Positions 1-8,887 are shown, counted from the stretch's first letter. The stretch: DNA of 44,156 bases from Pseudomonas sp. Ga0074129 (GCA_001465025.1 LNDO01000058.1:1-44156), one strand, 5' to 3'. Made by a program: numbers and translations. The notes: generated by a model not told the origin, from the letters alone.

Positions 1-42
1 AATGGTGGCGCGTTCTTCAACGCTGAGTTCGGAATAAGACAT
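1..42 (-). CDS. IS30-family transposase, N-terminal fragment
   Basis: Only the first 14 codons are in the window, reading MSYSELSVEERATI from an ATG at 42. This opening is typical of IS30-family DDE transposases, where it precedes a helix-turn-helix that binds the element's ends. The rest of the gene lies outside the window, so it cannot be said whether it is intact. Confidence 0.65.
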   Translation of the reverse strand, partial: MSYSELSVEERATI

Positions 43-99
43 AGGGGCAGCACCGTACCGGAAAGGTCAGGTGTTGCACTCAGTTTTTGCCGCCGCCAT
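1..99 (-). mobile_element. IS30-family insertion sequence, terminal part
   Basis: The left edge of the window holds the start of an IS30-type transposase gene on the minus strand, followed by about 55 bases of non-coding DNA that should include the terminal inverted repeat. The exact end cannot be fixed without the other end of the element. I place it between about 71 and 99, because the pilin gene fimT begins at 107. The element therefore sits directly against the minor-pilin operon and may have replaced its native promoter region. Confidence 0.6.
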
Positions 100-106
100 C
101 AATAAG

Positions 107-622
107 ATGCCAAAGCAGAAAATGAGCGGAACGACACTGACTGAATTAATCATCGCGACATCACTTATATCTATAGCCATATCTATAGCCACACCTCCAC
201 TTATTAACTTATTCAAAACCAGCCAAAGCAAAGCGCTTCTCAGCGAAACCAGAAGTTCAATTGAATATGCAAGAACCATCGCCATACTAAACAGGGAAAT
301 CATAGAAATATGCGGAATTGGCGACCAGTCAACCTGCAATAGTGACTGGTCAAGCGGATGGGTTATTAAAGAGCTAAAAAATCAAAAACCACTGCAGATA
401 AGAAAACTAGACGGCTCAACCACAATAAGAAGAAGTGGCTTCACACAAAGCATACGATTCTATCCAAATGGAACAACACCGATAAGCAACGGCAGGGTTT
501 ATCAATGCCAAAATAGTAAAATCACATGGCAATTAGTAATAAACCGTCAGGGGCGATTAAAAACAAGTACTGAAAGCGATAATCTTTCTCAAGACTACCG
601 ATGCAAGGATGAGAAGGCCTGA
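107..622 (+). CDS. fimT: Minor pilin, FimT/GspH family
   Basis: A 171-residue type IV pilus minor pilin-like protein. The prepilin leader is MPKQKMSG, cut after Gly by PilD, and the mature helix begins TTLTELIIATS. Glu at +5 is kept, but +1 is Thr rather than the usual Phe. The body fits the GspH/FimT fold, with paired cysteines (about residues 78, 86, 141 and 166). The reading frame runs back to a GTG at 71 inside the presumed IS end. I chose the ATG at 107 because it gives a normal short leader; the ATG at 122 is also possible. No good ribosome site precedes either. It is first in the fimT-to-pilE order known from Pseudomonas, where FimT is linked to pilus assembly and DNA uptake. The DNA is AT-rich. 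Confidence 0.75.
   Translation: MPKQKMSGTTLTELIIATSLISIAISIATPPLINLFKTSQSKALLSETRSSIEYARTIAILNREIIEICGIGDQSTCNSDWSSGWVIKELKNQKPLQIRKLDGSTTIRRSGFTQSIRFYPNGTTPISNGRVYQCQNSKITWQLVINRQGRLKTSTESDNLSQDYRCKDEKA
167..190. repeat. 12-bp tandem duplication in fimT
   Basis: The 12-mer atatctatagcc occurs twice back to back. It is in frame and encodes a repeated Ile-Ser-Ile-Ala stretch in the N-terminal helix, so loss or gain of a copy would change the helix by four residues without a frameshift. Confidence 0.8.
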
Positions 623-705
623 AACCTGTTCAATCACAAGGCCTCGACGCCGTCAGCGCACGGGGAATAGCAGCGACAACCGATCATCGCCCCCATAGCG
701 CCAGC

Positions 706-724
706 TGTCATCGAATCAATGACA
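706..724. promoter_or_regulatory. Inverted repeat upstream of fimU
   Basis: TGTCAT and ATGACA face each other across 7 bases in the 152-base gap between fimT and fimU, about 50 bases before the fimU start. In P. aeruginosa the fimU operon has its own promoter controlled by AlgR. I see no clear AlgR site here, and this dyad is only a candidate operator. Confidence 0.25.
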
Positions 725-774
725 GGACAAAAATCATTCTAGAGGATACGCTCACTGCCCCCTAGGAGAGCACA

Positions 775-1266
775 ATGACGCTTCAACCACGCCCGCACGG
801 ATTCAGCCTGATAGAGCTAATGGTTGTCCTGGCACTTTTTGCAATTGCTATAGCAATTGCAGTGCCCAATCTAGCAAGTCTGATCCGAAACGACCAAATA
901 GAGAGCCAAGCACAGCAAATAAATAGTTTACTCCAGTATGCAAGAAGCGAGGCCGTTGTACGCAGAGCGCGAATCAACCTAAGCAACAACGGCGGCACTT
1001 GGACTGTAAGAGACTTAAGTAGAAACAAAAATTTGCGACAAGAGACATTTGACGCAACAAACATTTCAATTGCTACCAATCCATCACCACTTACTGTCAC
1101 TTATAGCCCTAATGGCACAGCAAGTGCTGCCAGGGCAATTGTTTGCAATAATAACAAAGTAGAAACAGCATACCTGATAACTATACAGGCAAGCGGAAGT
1201 AGCAAAATACATGCCCGCGGAAAACAAGCGAATAATACAACAGCCTTAGGGGGGTGTGCTCCATGA
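775..1266 (+). CDS. fimU: Type IV pilus minor pilin FimU
   Basis: A 163-residue GspH-like minor pilin. The prepilin site is HG/FSLIELMVVLAL with Phe +1 and Glu +5, followed by a hydrophobic helix and a short globular domain with a late cysteine pair (about residues 123 and 161). FimU belongs to the initiation complex with PilV, PilW, PilX and PilE that primes pilus assembly and carries PilY1 at the tip. The ATG is preceded by AGGAGAG at the right distance. Its stop overlaps the pilV start (ATGA at 1263-1266), which implies translational coupling. Confidence 0.87.
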   Translation: MTLQPRPHGFSLIELMVVLALFAIAIAIAVPNLASLIRNDQIESQAQQINSLLQYARSEAVVRRARINLSNNGGTWTVRDLSRNKNLRQETFDATNISIATNPSPLTVTYSPNGTASAARAIVCNNNKVETAYLITIQASGSSKIHARGKQANNTTALGGCAP

Positions 1267-1796
1267 ATAGGCACAGAGGTATATCCGGCTTTAGCATGAT
1301 TGAAGTTTTAGTGACATTAATAATTGTGACAACAGGCGTTTTAGGCATGGTTGCTATGCAAGGCCGTAGCATTCAATTCACTCAAGACTCTGCCCAACGC
1401 GGCACCGCCGGCAATATGGCGAACGAGTTACTTGAACTCATGCGCGCCAACCCGGAAGCATACCTAGACTCTCGCGAACGCTACAAGGACACATCAGATT
1501 TCTACAAAGCAAAAGGCAGTGATTTTCCGCCCTGCCCCAAGCCAGCACTTACTACAAAGGATCAACTTGGTTGTTGGGCCCAACGAGCTGGTGAGAATTT
1601 GCCTGGAGGCAGTGAACTGCTGAATAGCCACTTTAAGATATGTAGGAGCCCATCACCCGGTGTTTGCAACGCGGCCGCGGGCTCGGCGGTTGAAATAAGC
1701 ATGGCGTGGAGAGTCAAATCTGGCACCTGCATCGACGCAAACGATCAAACTGCGGACAAATCGATATGCACATTCAATCTACGCGCACAGCTGTGA
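1263..1796 (+). CDS. pilV: Type IV pilus minor pilin PilV
   Basis: A 177-residue minor pilin with prepilin motif ISG/FSMIEVLVTLIIV (Phe +1, Glu +5). The region after the helix holds the pattern QRGTAGNMANELLELMRANP, typical of PilV proteins. The ATG at 1263 overlaps the fimU stop and follows a purine-rich GGGGGG stretch; a GTG nine bases earlier is in frame but less likely. Six cysteines in the C-terminal half could form disulfides in the periplasm. PilV is a core subunit of the priming complex. Confidence 0.87.
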   Translation: MNRHRGISGFSMIEVLVTLIIVTTGVLGMVAMQGRSIQFTQDSAQRGTAGNMANELLELMRANPEAYLDSRERYKDTSDFYKAKGSDFPPCPKPALTTKDQLGCWAQRAGENLPGGSELLNSHFKICRSPSPGVCNAAAGSAVEISMAWRVKSGTCIDANDQTADKSICTFNLRAQL

Positions 1797-1804
1797 GCAG
1801 GAAA

Positions 1805-2614
1805 ATGGATAAAAAACTGTCACACCAAAATGGCTTGTCCATGATTGAGCTTTTAGTCGCACTGGCGCTTAGCTGCTTCCTCCTTCTCGGCGTTTCACAG
1901 CTTTTTATTGACAGCCGTTACAATTATTTCTTCCAACAAGGCCAAGCTAGCAATCAAGAAAACAGTCGTTTCACACTACTGCTTCTTGAGCAACAACTTG
2001 TCAAAGCAGGCTACAGGCGTTTAGCAGATACTCCAATGGAAAACGCATTCCCTAAAGCGGACCCTGCAGGAGGATGCAGCGCATTCATTGCGGGACAAGT
2101 AATCACTCCCGCAACAGGAGGTCGCGGCATATGCCTCCGCTACCAAGCAGCAACCGTGGGCGACAGTGACTGTCTGGGAAATTTAATACCAGGGACACCC
2201 GGAAAGTCTTTCGATAAAGTCCCCAGCGATATCACTAAAACCTATCGAATAACATTTACTCCAGGCACGGGAAAATCTGCAGGCTCGCTGCAATGCGGAG
2301 GCCAAGAGCTTGTAGGGGGTATTGAAGATATAAATATCAGTTACGGCGTAGGCCCTAAGGGAAAACGCAGCGTTGAAAGTTTCACGGAAACTCCAACTGC
2401 TGATCAAGTCGTTAGAGGCGTACGCTTTTCTGTACTTGCTAGTAGCGGCGAAGCTGATCTACGAAAAGGTGTAGGAGAAGGCGTCGACAGCAAAGCCAAA
2501 GCAGACTGGATAACCTATTACGGTGGAAACAAAACTGCTCTCGACGCTAAAGAGCACGGTCAGTTACTACTTATCGGCCAAGGCGCACAAACCCTTCGGA
2601 ATATGATGCCATGA
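1805..2614 (+). CDS. pilW: Type IV pilus minor pilin PilW
   Basis: A 269-residue minor pilin. The leader MDKKLSHQNG is followed by LSMIELLVALALS, with Glu +5 kept. Large size and its place between pilV and pilX identify PilW, which bridges the other minor pilins and PilY1 at the tip. I chose the ATG at 1805; an in-frame GTG at 1793 overlapping the pilV stop is a reasonable alternative because both share a weak AGCAGGA ribosome site. The stop overlaps the pilX start as ATGA (2611-2614). Confidence 0.85.
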   Translation: MDKKLSHQNGLSMIELLVALALSCFLLLGVSQLFIDSRYNYFFQQGQASNQENSRFTLLLLEQQLVKAGYRRLADTPMENAFPKADPAGGCSAFIAGQVITPATGGRGICLRYQAATVGDSDCLGNLIPGTPGKSFDKVPSDITKTYRITFTPGTGKSAGSLQCGGQELVGGIEDINISYGVGPKGKRSVESFTETPTADQVVRGVRFSVLASSGEADLRKGVGEGVDSKAKADWITYYGGNKTALDAKEHGQLLLIGQGAQTLRNMMP

Positions 2615-3219
2615 TCAACCCTCCAAATACTAAACAACAGGGTGCGACGCTTATAGTTGCACTAATAATGCTTTTGATAATTACGATTCTAGCTGTCGGT
2701 AGCATGCGCGAAGTTACGCTTGAAAGCCGCATAACTGCCAACACAATTGAACAGAAGCGCCTACTAAACCTGGCCGACTCTGGTTTACGCGAAGCAGAGC
2801 GTAGATTTAACAATACATATACAGCCCAAGAACCCGGTGAAGGCTGTGAGTTAACAAACAAAAAGTATCCATGCCTAGTCAACCTAGCCGCACTAGGCCT
2901 TGATATAAATGTGCTACATGCCAACCCCAAAGAGTTCGACAAAATAGATCCATCGAGTGCCCGGGCCTGGATGCCCTATATTGGCTCTGACATTGACAAC
3001 CCAACGACTCTAGATCCGACCAGGACCATCACATGGAACAGCGTACCCATCCCGACTGGCGAGCAGAACAATGAAGCTCTAAACCCAGAGTACGGCAATT
3101 TAATGCGCGGGGAAGGAACATTCTTTTATGCCACAAACAGCAGAGCCCGAGCCACAACTGGTACGCAAGGGTCCGCGTTGTTACAGTCTACTGTAGCACG
3201 CGTCTATACAAGCAACTGA
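2611..3219 (+). CDS. pilX: Type IV pilus minor pilin PilX
   Basis: A 202-residue pilin-like protein beginning MINPPNTKQQG/ATLIVALIML. As in other PilX proteins, the +5 position is not Glu (here Val), a feature of the tip-most pseudopilins related to GspK. After the helix comes the conserved stretch SRITANT and an LADSGLREAE segment. PilX interacts with PilW and PilY1. Translation is probably coupled to pilW by the four-base overlap. Confidence 0.85.
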   Translation: MINPPNTKQQGATLIVALIMLLIITILAVGSMREVTLESRITANTIEQKRLLNLADSGLREAERRFNNTYTAQEPGEGCELTNKKYPCLVNLAALGLDINVLHANPKEFDKIDPSSARAWMPYIGSDIDNPTTLDPTRTITWNSVPIPTGEQNNEALNPEYGNLMRGEGTFFYATNSRARATTGTQGSALLQSTVARVYTSN

Positions 3220-3230
3220 TGGAGAGCATA

Positions 3231-6200
3231 ATGAACGCACTTTTAGTAAAAGGCAGTAAATTACTGACAGCTAGCTCTCTCAGTATTGCAGTTATGACCA
3301 GCGCACAACAAGCAAGCGCAGCTGCCATGGTCCCAAGCCAACAGCCTCTATTTCTCACGCAAGGTGTTGCACCTAACATCTTAGTAACTCTCGATGACTC
3401 GGGCAGTATGGCATTCGCTTACGCCCCCGACGCGGCCGTGAGCGAACGAAACAGAAACTACTTCAAATCTAATTACTTCAACCCAATGTACTACTCGCCA
3501 ACAACGGAGTACAAACTACCTAAAAAAATAACCTTAGTTTCTGGCGAGCTAAAGATAACTGAATACGATGCACCTACATTCACCGCCGCATGGAAGAACG
3601 GTTTTACTAAAGCAGCAGCCGTTAACCTTTCATCGGGCTATGCTGCCACCGTGGAGTATGGGCGTGGCGCAGATGTGGATACGGCAGCAGATGGGCGCGC
3701 GCATTACTTCGAGTACCGACCAAACAACGCAAATTGCAACAAAACAAAAACGGACACTGACTGCTATAGCAAAGTAAACATCCCTGCAACGGTTGCTGAT
3801 GAGAAAAATTTTGCCATCTGGTATTCATTTTATCGGACTCGTGCATTGGCAACACAAACAGCAGCCAATCTGGCGTTCTATTCACTGCCGGAAAACGTCC
3901 GCCTTACATGGCAGGTACTAAACAACAGCAATTGCAACATGATGGGCAGCGGCTCCAGTTCTGGCAACTGCAACACTAACTATCTGCGTGAATTTTCAGG
4001 CCAACACCGAGCTAACTTTTTCACTTGGCTTGAGAAACTAAGCGTAACTGGCGGAACCCCACTGCGCCGGGCCATGCAGCGCGCAGGTAATTTTCTAAGC
4101 CAAACAGACATTAATGGCCCCTATGCATACTCGCTGGGTAAACAAAAAAATCCAGAGTATGCGTGCCGCCCCACCTACCATATCCTAATGACTGATGGTA
4201 TATGGAACAGTGACAGCGCCTCGGTGGGTAATGCTGACAACACAAATATCGCCTCTCTCCCTGATGGTAAATCTTATACAGCTATTGCTCCGTATAAGGA
4301 TGGTGCAGACAATACAGTTGCAGATCTTGCCTTCAATTACTGGAGACGGGATGCACGCACAGATATAGATAACAAGATCAAGCCATTTATCTCCGCGGCG
4401 AATCCTACTGATTCGACAAAGGAGTATTGGGATCCGCGCAACAATCCGTCCACATGGCAGAACATGACCACATTCACCCTAGGCCTTGGACTGACCTCAA
4501 GCCTCACAAGCCCCGCTTGGGACGGGTCAACCTTCGAGGGGGATTATGGCAAACTCGCAGACGGCTCTATTGCATGGCCAGCGGCGTCTACTGATTCTGC
4601 AAACAACGTGTATGACCTTTGGCATGCGGCAATTAACTCTCGTGGCGAGTTTTTCAGCGCCGATTCTCCCGAAGATATGGTGTCCGCGTTCCAAACTATC
4701 CTTACGCGCATCGGTGATCGCAATAACTCTGCCGCACGACCAGCAATTACAGCAAAACTGCAAGAGAGTCCGTCGGGCGACACCTTGCTGCGTTATGCTT
4801 ACCAGAGCAGCTTCGATAGTTCAAAGAACTGGGCTGGTGACTTGATTCGCTACAAACTCGAAGAAAAATTCGGCATCACCGAAAAAATCAAGGAATGGAG
4901 CGCACAGGAAAAACTTGAAGCTCAAGATCCTGATAGCAGGAAAATAATGATTGCTGGTAACTCCGCGACAAACCTGGTTGATTTCCAGTGGAGCAATCTA
5001 AATGCAACACAACGTGCACTCCTGAATCGTAACCCTGATAGCAACAATACGGTTGACGCATTAGGCGAGGCCAGACTGCAATTTATCCGTGGCAAGAGTA
5101 ATGCAAATTTCAGAAGCCGAGTAACGCGCCTCGGTGACATTATTAACTCCGCTCCGGCGGTGGTTGCCAACGCACAGTACCTTGCATATCTGGCTAACCC
5201 TATAGAATTTGACAGCATTCCTTATGAAGACTTTAAAAATAAGGTAGACACGACAAGCACAACGCAAGGACGTAAACGGCTTATATACGTTGGCGCAAAC
5301 GACGGAATGCTCCATGCATTTGATGAAGCCACCGGCAAAGAAGAGTTTGCATTTATACCATCAACTATTTTTGGAAAACTTAATCTATTATCAGGTAATA
5401 GTTATAAGGGAAGTGCTCACCAGTTCTACGTTGATGGCAGTCCCGTAGTGGCAGATACGGTAATTGATGGTGAATGGCGCACAGTGCTAATCGGAACATT
5501 CCGAGCTGGCGGGAAAGGCATTTTCGCGTTGGATGTTACAGATCCAAGCAAAATCAAACTGCTATGGGAGATTAATCTTACTACTGAAGTGGACATGGGC
5601 CACAGCATGCCAAAACCTACTGTTGCGCGCCTGCACAACGGCCAGTGGGCGGTAGTAACTGGTAATGGCTACTCCAGCCAGGATGACAAAGCCGCACTGT
5701 TAATTTTCAACGTAAAGGACGGCAGTCTTATTCGGAAGCTTGAAGTTAAAGGTAAAGAAGGTATTCCTAATGGGCTTTCAACACCAAAACTGGCTGACAA
5801 TAACAGTGATGGTGTAGCGGATTACGCTTATGCTGGGGACCTTCAAGGAAACATGTGGCGTTTTGACTTACTGACCAAAACAACAGCTGACGTAAGCCTC
5901 GACTCTGAGCGCCTAGGACGTACATCTGCAGTTTCTGGCGGCAAACTTGTCTCAGCAGAAAAACCAGAAAACGCCAAAAACTTTAAGGTTTCATTTGGTG
6001 GAAAACCACTATTTTCTGCACAAGCTAGTGATAACTCTAGCCAAGCAATTACGGCGGCTCCCTCCATCGTTCGACATCCCTCAAGCACGGGCTACATTAT
6101 CGTTTTCGGCACAGGGAAATATTTCCAGTCCAGCGATGCGGGAGCCGATACAAGCAGAGCCCAAACTCTTTACGGTATATGGGACAAACAAACAAAAGGT

Positions 6201-6818
6201 CAACCGGCCTTAACCACACCAAGCATCAATAGATCCAAGGTTGGTGCCGAGTATACTTATCTTGCTGAGCAGACTTTCACTGAGGAAGTTAATAGTGCAC
6301 CCTTTACTAACGAAGCAGGGAGCAGTAACAAACGCAATATAAGGATACTTAGCCAGAACCCGCTCGAGTGGCATGACAGCACTACAGGCAAAGGAAAATA
6401 CGGTTGGCTTCTAGACTTAAAAGTCAACACCACTCTCGAAGGAGAAATGGTAGTTGACGACATGGTAGCTATTGGCCAGGTCTTACTCGCACAAACATTG
6501 ACACCCAATGACGACCCCTGCGCGGACGGTGTATCGAACTGGACCTATGGAATAAACCCAGCAACCGGGGGTCGACTCGACTTTGCTGTTTTTGACCTTG
6601 CGCGCCAAGGCTATGTTGACTCCCGTTCCAACTATAAAAAATCTGACGGGACTATTGTTCCAGTTTCAGGCTACCAAAATGATGGCATGGGCGGCCTGAT
6701 CGTGACCACTACACCAGAAGGTCAAATTCAAGTGTGCACATCGAGCAGCTGTGAAACAATTGACCCTGGCCTGGAGTCAAGTGGGCGCCAAAGCTGGCGC
6801 ATTGTTGAGGATTACTAA
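3231..6818 (+). CDS. pilY1: Pilus tip adhesin and mechanosensor PilY1
   Basis: A 1,195-residue secreted protein. A signal peptide of about 31 residues ends at ASAAA. A von Willebrand A-like part follows, with an intact metal-ion site DDSGS at residues 55-59, a later TGGTPLRRA and MTDGIW. The C-terminal half is the PilY1/PilC beta-propeller, with a calcium loop DNNSDGVAD at about 856-864 and the conserved AYAGDLQGNMWRFDL after it. In Pseudomonas, PilY1 sits at the pilus tip, promotes extension, and links surface contact to c-di-GMP signalling. I chose the ATG at 3231 because GGAGAG lies about 5 bases upstream; the ATG at 3219 overlapping the pilX stop is the alternative. I see no RGD motif, unlike my recollection of the P. 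aeruginosa protein. Confidence 0.9.
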   Translation: MNALLVKGSKLLTASSLSIAVMTSAQQASAAAMVPSQQPLFLTQGVAPNILVTLDDSGSMAFAYAPDAAVSERNRNYFKSNYFNPMYYSPTTEYKLPKKITLVSGELKITEYDAPTFTAAWKNGFTKAAAVNLSSGYAATVEYGRGADVDTAADGRAHYFEYRPNNANCNKTKTDTDCYSKVNIPATVADEKNFAIWYSFYRTRALATQTAANLAFYSLPENVRLTWQVLNNSNCNMMGSGSSSGNCNTNYLREFSGQHRANFFTWLEKLSVTGGTPLRRAMQRAGNFLSQTDINGPYAYSLGKQKNPEYACRPTYHILMTDGIWNSDSASVGNADNTNIASLPDGKSYTAIAPYKDGADNTVADLAFNYWRRDARTDIDNKIKPFISAANPTDSTKEYWDPRNNPSTWQNMTTFTLGLGLTSSLTSPAWDGSTFEGDYGKLADGSIAWPAASTDSANNVYDLWHAAINSRGEFFSADSPEDMVSAFQTILTRIGDRNNSAARPAITAKLQESPSGDTLLRYAYQSSFDSSKNWAGDLIRYKLEEKFGITEKIKEWSAQEKLEAQDPDSRKIMIAGNSATNLVDFQWSNLNATQRALLNRNPDSNNTVDALGEARLQFIRGKSNANFRSRVTRLGDIINSAPAVVANAQYLAYLANPIEFDSIPYEDFKNKVDTTSTTQGRKRLIYVGANDGMLHAFDEATGKEEFAFIPSTIFGKLNLLSGNSYKGSAHQFYVDGSPVVADTVIDGEWRTVLIGTFRAGGKGIFALDVTDPSKIKLLWEINLTTEVDMGHSMPKPTVARLHNGQWAVVTGNGYSSQDDKAALLIFNVKDGSLIRKLEVKGKEGIPNGLSTPKLADNNSDGVADYAYAGDLQGNMWRFDLLTKTTADVSLDSERLGRTSAVSGGKLVSAEKPENAKNFKVSFGGKPLFSAQASDNSSQAITAAPSIVRHPSSTGYIIVFGTGKYFQSSDAGADTSRAQTLYGIWDKQTKGQPALTTPSINRSKVGAEYTYLAEQTFTEEVNSAPFTNEAGSSNKRNIRILSQNPLEWHDSTTGKGKYGWLLDLKVNTTLEGEMVVDDMVAIGQVLLAQTLTPNDDPCADGVSNWTYGINPATGGRLDFAVFDLARQGYVDSRSNYKKSDGTIVPVSGYQNDGMGGLIVTTTPEGQIQVCTSSSCETIDPGLESSGRQSWRIVEDY

Positions 6819-6820
6819 CC

Positions 6821-7141
6821 ATGAAAGTACATAAGCATCTATTTATCCTAGCAGGCTTTCTTGCCTCCCCTGTGCTGCTGGCGACCACATTCGAAGAGGT
6901 GGGTCACATTCAAGAAGTATCTGTTGAAAAAAATACAATCATAGTAAACGACAAGAAATACTCACTGGCGAATTCCGTACTATCAGGTAATTCACCAGTA
7001 ATATTCTCGTTAAAACCAGGCGCTTTGATTAATTTTTCCGGCGACACCGGATCGCCAAATAACATCATTAAAAACGTTTACATCCATGAGCTACCGCCAC
7101 TAACGACAGAAGAAATAGACGGACTCAAAAATGCAGAATAA
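6821..7141 (+). CDS. pilY2: PilY2-like small exported protein
   Basis: A 106-residue protein with a signal peptide (MKVHKHLFILAGFLASPVLL, cut near LLA) and a small beta-rich body. Size and place between pilY1 and pilE match PilY2, a little-understood accessory of pilus biogenesis in P. aeruginosa. It starts two bases after the pilY1 stop, and its last 11 bases overlap pilE, so all three are probably co-translated. The assignment rests more on position than on sequence motifs. Confidence 0.75.
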   Translation: MKVHKHLFILAGFLASPVLLATTFEEVGHIQEVSVEKNTIIVNDKKYSLANSVLSGNSPVIFSLKPGALINFSGDTGSPNNIIKNVYIHELPPLTTEEIDGLKNAE

Positions 7142-7562
7142 GCACAAAGGCTTTACTCTAGTTGAGCTAATGATGGTTGTCGCAATAATTGGGATCATCG
7201 CGTCTATCGCGATACCCAACTACAGCGAATATATGACTAGGACAAAGCGAACTGAGGCTATAGGGCTACTAAGTGACATTGCAGCTCGTCAAGAAAGATT
7301 CTTAGCACAGAACAATCGCTACATAACAAATAACGACGAGCTAGCCTTGCTGGGGGTACAAAAAACAGATACCGCAGCTAAGAAAATAATATCCGAGAAC
7401 GGCTACTACGAGGCACAAGTATCCTCTGTCGCTAATGATGGCGGCTACACACTGACAGCAACACAAAAAATCGGCGACACTGCATGTGGAAATTTGACGC
7501 TTAATGCCCTAGGCATAAAAGGCCGGTCTGGAACAAAGCCTACGGAGGAATGCTGGAAATAA
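7131..7562 (+). CDS. pilE: Type IV pilus minor pilin PilE
   Basis: A 143-residue pilin with classic leader MQNKHKG/FTLVELMMVVAIIGIIA, including Phe +1 and Glu +5. The following IPNYSEYMTRTKRTEA and AARQERFLAQNNRY blocks are typical of PilE. A disulfide loop probably joins Cys121 and Cys141. PilE connects the FimU-PilV-PilW-PilX tip complex to the major pilin shaft. It is the last gene of the operon and is followed by a strong hairpin at 7595-7629. Confidence 0.87.
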   Translation: MQNKHKGFTLVELMMVVAIIGIIASIAIPNYSEYMTRTKRTEAIGLLSDIAARQERFLAQNNRYITNNDELALLGVQKTDTAAKKIISENGYYEAQVSSVANDGGYTLTATQKIGDTACGNLTLNALGIKGRSGTKPTEECWK

Positions 7563-7594
7563 CAAACACTCGCTAAAGTTCTGGATATAAGCGC

Positions 7595-7629
7595 CCCGCC
7601 CTCACATATATCTAATATGGGAGGGCGGG
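7595..7629. terminator. Hairpin after pilE
   Basis: CCCGCCCTC (7595-7603) pairs with GAGGGCGGG (7621-7629), and after one mismatch the stem continues five more pairs to a 5-base loop. No T-run follows on the plus strand, so it is a stable mRNA 3' end or weak terminator rather than a textbook intrinsic terminator. Confidence 0.6.
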
Positions 7630-7740
7630 ACGGTGGTTAGTTCCACGATAGCCAATCGTCAAACACGGTAGATTATTTCTAACACCAATCAACATTCACG
7701 AGTTACAGACGACACTACTTCCCTTTTTAAACCGAACGCT

Positions 7741-7872
7741 CTATCTAAGCTTGATATCCAAAGCACTCCCGTCCGCCCTCACACTCATACCCTTGATTGA
7801 TCGGCCATTGCAGGTATCAGAACGAATTTTCAGTGCAAGTTGAAAAACTGACAGCAAGAAGTGCCATACACC
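7741..7872 (-). pseudogene. Possible C-terminal relic of a pilin-like gene
   Basis: The minus strand has a 43-codon open stretch with no start codon, entered after a stop at 7873-7875. It ends KIRSDTCNGRSIKG, MSVRADGSALDIKLR and TAG. A cysteine near the end followed by a Ser/Ile/Gly-rich strand resembles the C-termini of minor pilins, and the neighbourhood is a pilin cassette. The similarity is only by eye; it may be chance. Confidence 0.22.
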
Positions 7873-7939
7873 TCATGCCTGCATGAATATCAGGTATATT
7901 CAGAAGGCCTGCACTATAAATATATAAAGGGGTTGAAGG

Positions 7940-8887
7940 TTACTGTCTTGCAATTACCCTTAACTCCTTCGGCATCGAAAACGTCACGTTCTCCGGACGC
8001 CCAACGAGTTCTTCGGTGCCTTGTGCGCCCCACTCGCCCAACTGCTTAATCACTCCCTGCACTAACACTTCCGGCGCGGATGCGCCGGCGGTGATGCCGA
8101 TGGCGGTGACGTTAGCGAACCACTCCTGCTTTAAATCCTCCGCACCATCGATCAGATACGCGGGTGTACCCATGCGCTCGGCGAGCTCGCGCAGGCGGTT
8201 GGAGTTGGAGCTGTTGGGGCTGCCGACCACGAGCAGCACATCACAGTCGGCGGCGAGTTGTTTAACAGCATCCTGGCGGTTTTGCGTGGCGTAGCAGATG
8301 TCGTCTTTGCGCGGACCGCCAATGACGGGGAACTTGGCGCGCAGGGCGTCGATCACTTTGCTGGTGTCGTCCATCGACAAAGTGGTTTGCGTAACGAACG
8401 CCAATGCCTCGGGGTTACGCACCTCAAGAGCGGCCACGTCGGCTTCGTCTTCCACCAGGTAAATACTGCCGCCATTACTGCTGTCGTATTGGCCCATGGT
8501 GCCTTCGACTTCCGGATGCCCTTCGTGGCCGATAAGGATGCATTCACGTCCTTCGCGGCTGTAGCGCACCACTTCCATGTGCACCTTGGTGACCAGCGGG
8601 CAGGTGGCGTCGAATATCTTTAAGCCACGGCGCTCGGCTTCGCTGCGTACGGCCTGCGAGACGCCGTGGGCGCTGAAAATGACGATGACGTCGTCAGGAA
8701 TCTGATCCAACTCTTCGACGAACACCGCCCCGCGTGCGCGCAGGTCTTCGACAACAAACTTGTTGTGCACCACTTCATGACGCACATAGATCGGTGGGCC
8801 AAAAACGTCGAGCGCGCGGTTGACGATCTCAATCGCGCGGTCGACACCGGCGCAGAAACCACGGGGATTGGCGAGTTTGATGTGCAT
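7940..8887 (-). CDS. ispH: 4-hydroxy-3-methylbut-2-enyl diphosphate reductase
   Basis: A 315-residue IspH (LytB), the last enzyme of the MEP isoprenoid pathway. It reduces HMBPP to isopentenyl and dimethylallyl diphosphate. The three iron-sulfur cysteines are visible: Cys12 in NPRGFCAGV, one in [11 protein letters not shown] and one in [11 protein letters not shown]. The substrate motifs [11 protein letters not shown] and [12 protein letters not shown] are intact, and the length is normal. A GAGG ribosome site precedes the ATG. It is the last gene of the ribF-ileS-lspA-fkpB-ispH operon; the hairpin at 8955-9012 lies just upstream, so its expression may differ from that of the earlier genes. 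Confidence 0.95.
   Translation of the reverse strand: MHIKLANPRGFCAGVDRAIEIVNRALDVFGPPIYVRHEVVHNKFVVEDLRARGAVFVEELDQIPDDVIVIFSAHGVSQAVRSEAERRGLKIFDATCPLVTKVHMEVVRYSREGRECILIGHEGHPEVEGTMGQYDSSNGGSIYLVEDEADVAALEVRNPEALAFVTQTTLSMDDTSKVIDALRAKFPVIGGPRKDDICYATQNRQDAVKQLAADCDVLLVVGSPNSSNSNRLRELAERMGTPAYLIDGAEDLKQEWFANVTAIGITAGASAPEVLVQGVIKQLGEWGAQGTEELVGRPENVTFSMPKELRVIARQ

Larger units (their letters stand above)
7563..7939. other. Intergenic region between pilE and ispH
   Basis: Convergent gap of 377 bases. It holds a GC-rich hairpin at 7595-7629, a possible pilin-gene relic on the minus strand at 7741-7872 and a small dyad GAATAT-N5-ATATTC at 7885-7901. The motif ccgccctcaca occurs both in the hairpin and near 7772-7782. 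The base composition is like that of the pilin genes rather than of ispH. I see no other gene. Confidence 0.6.
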
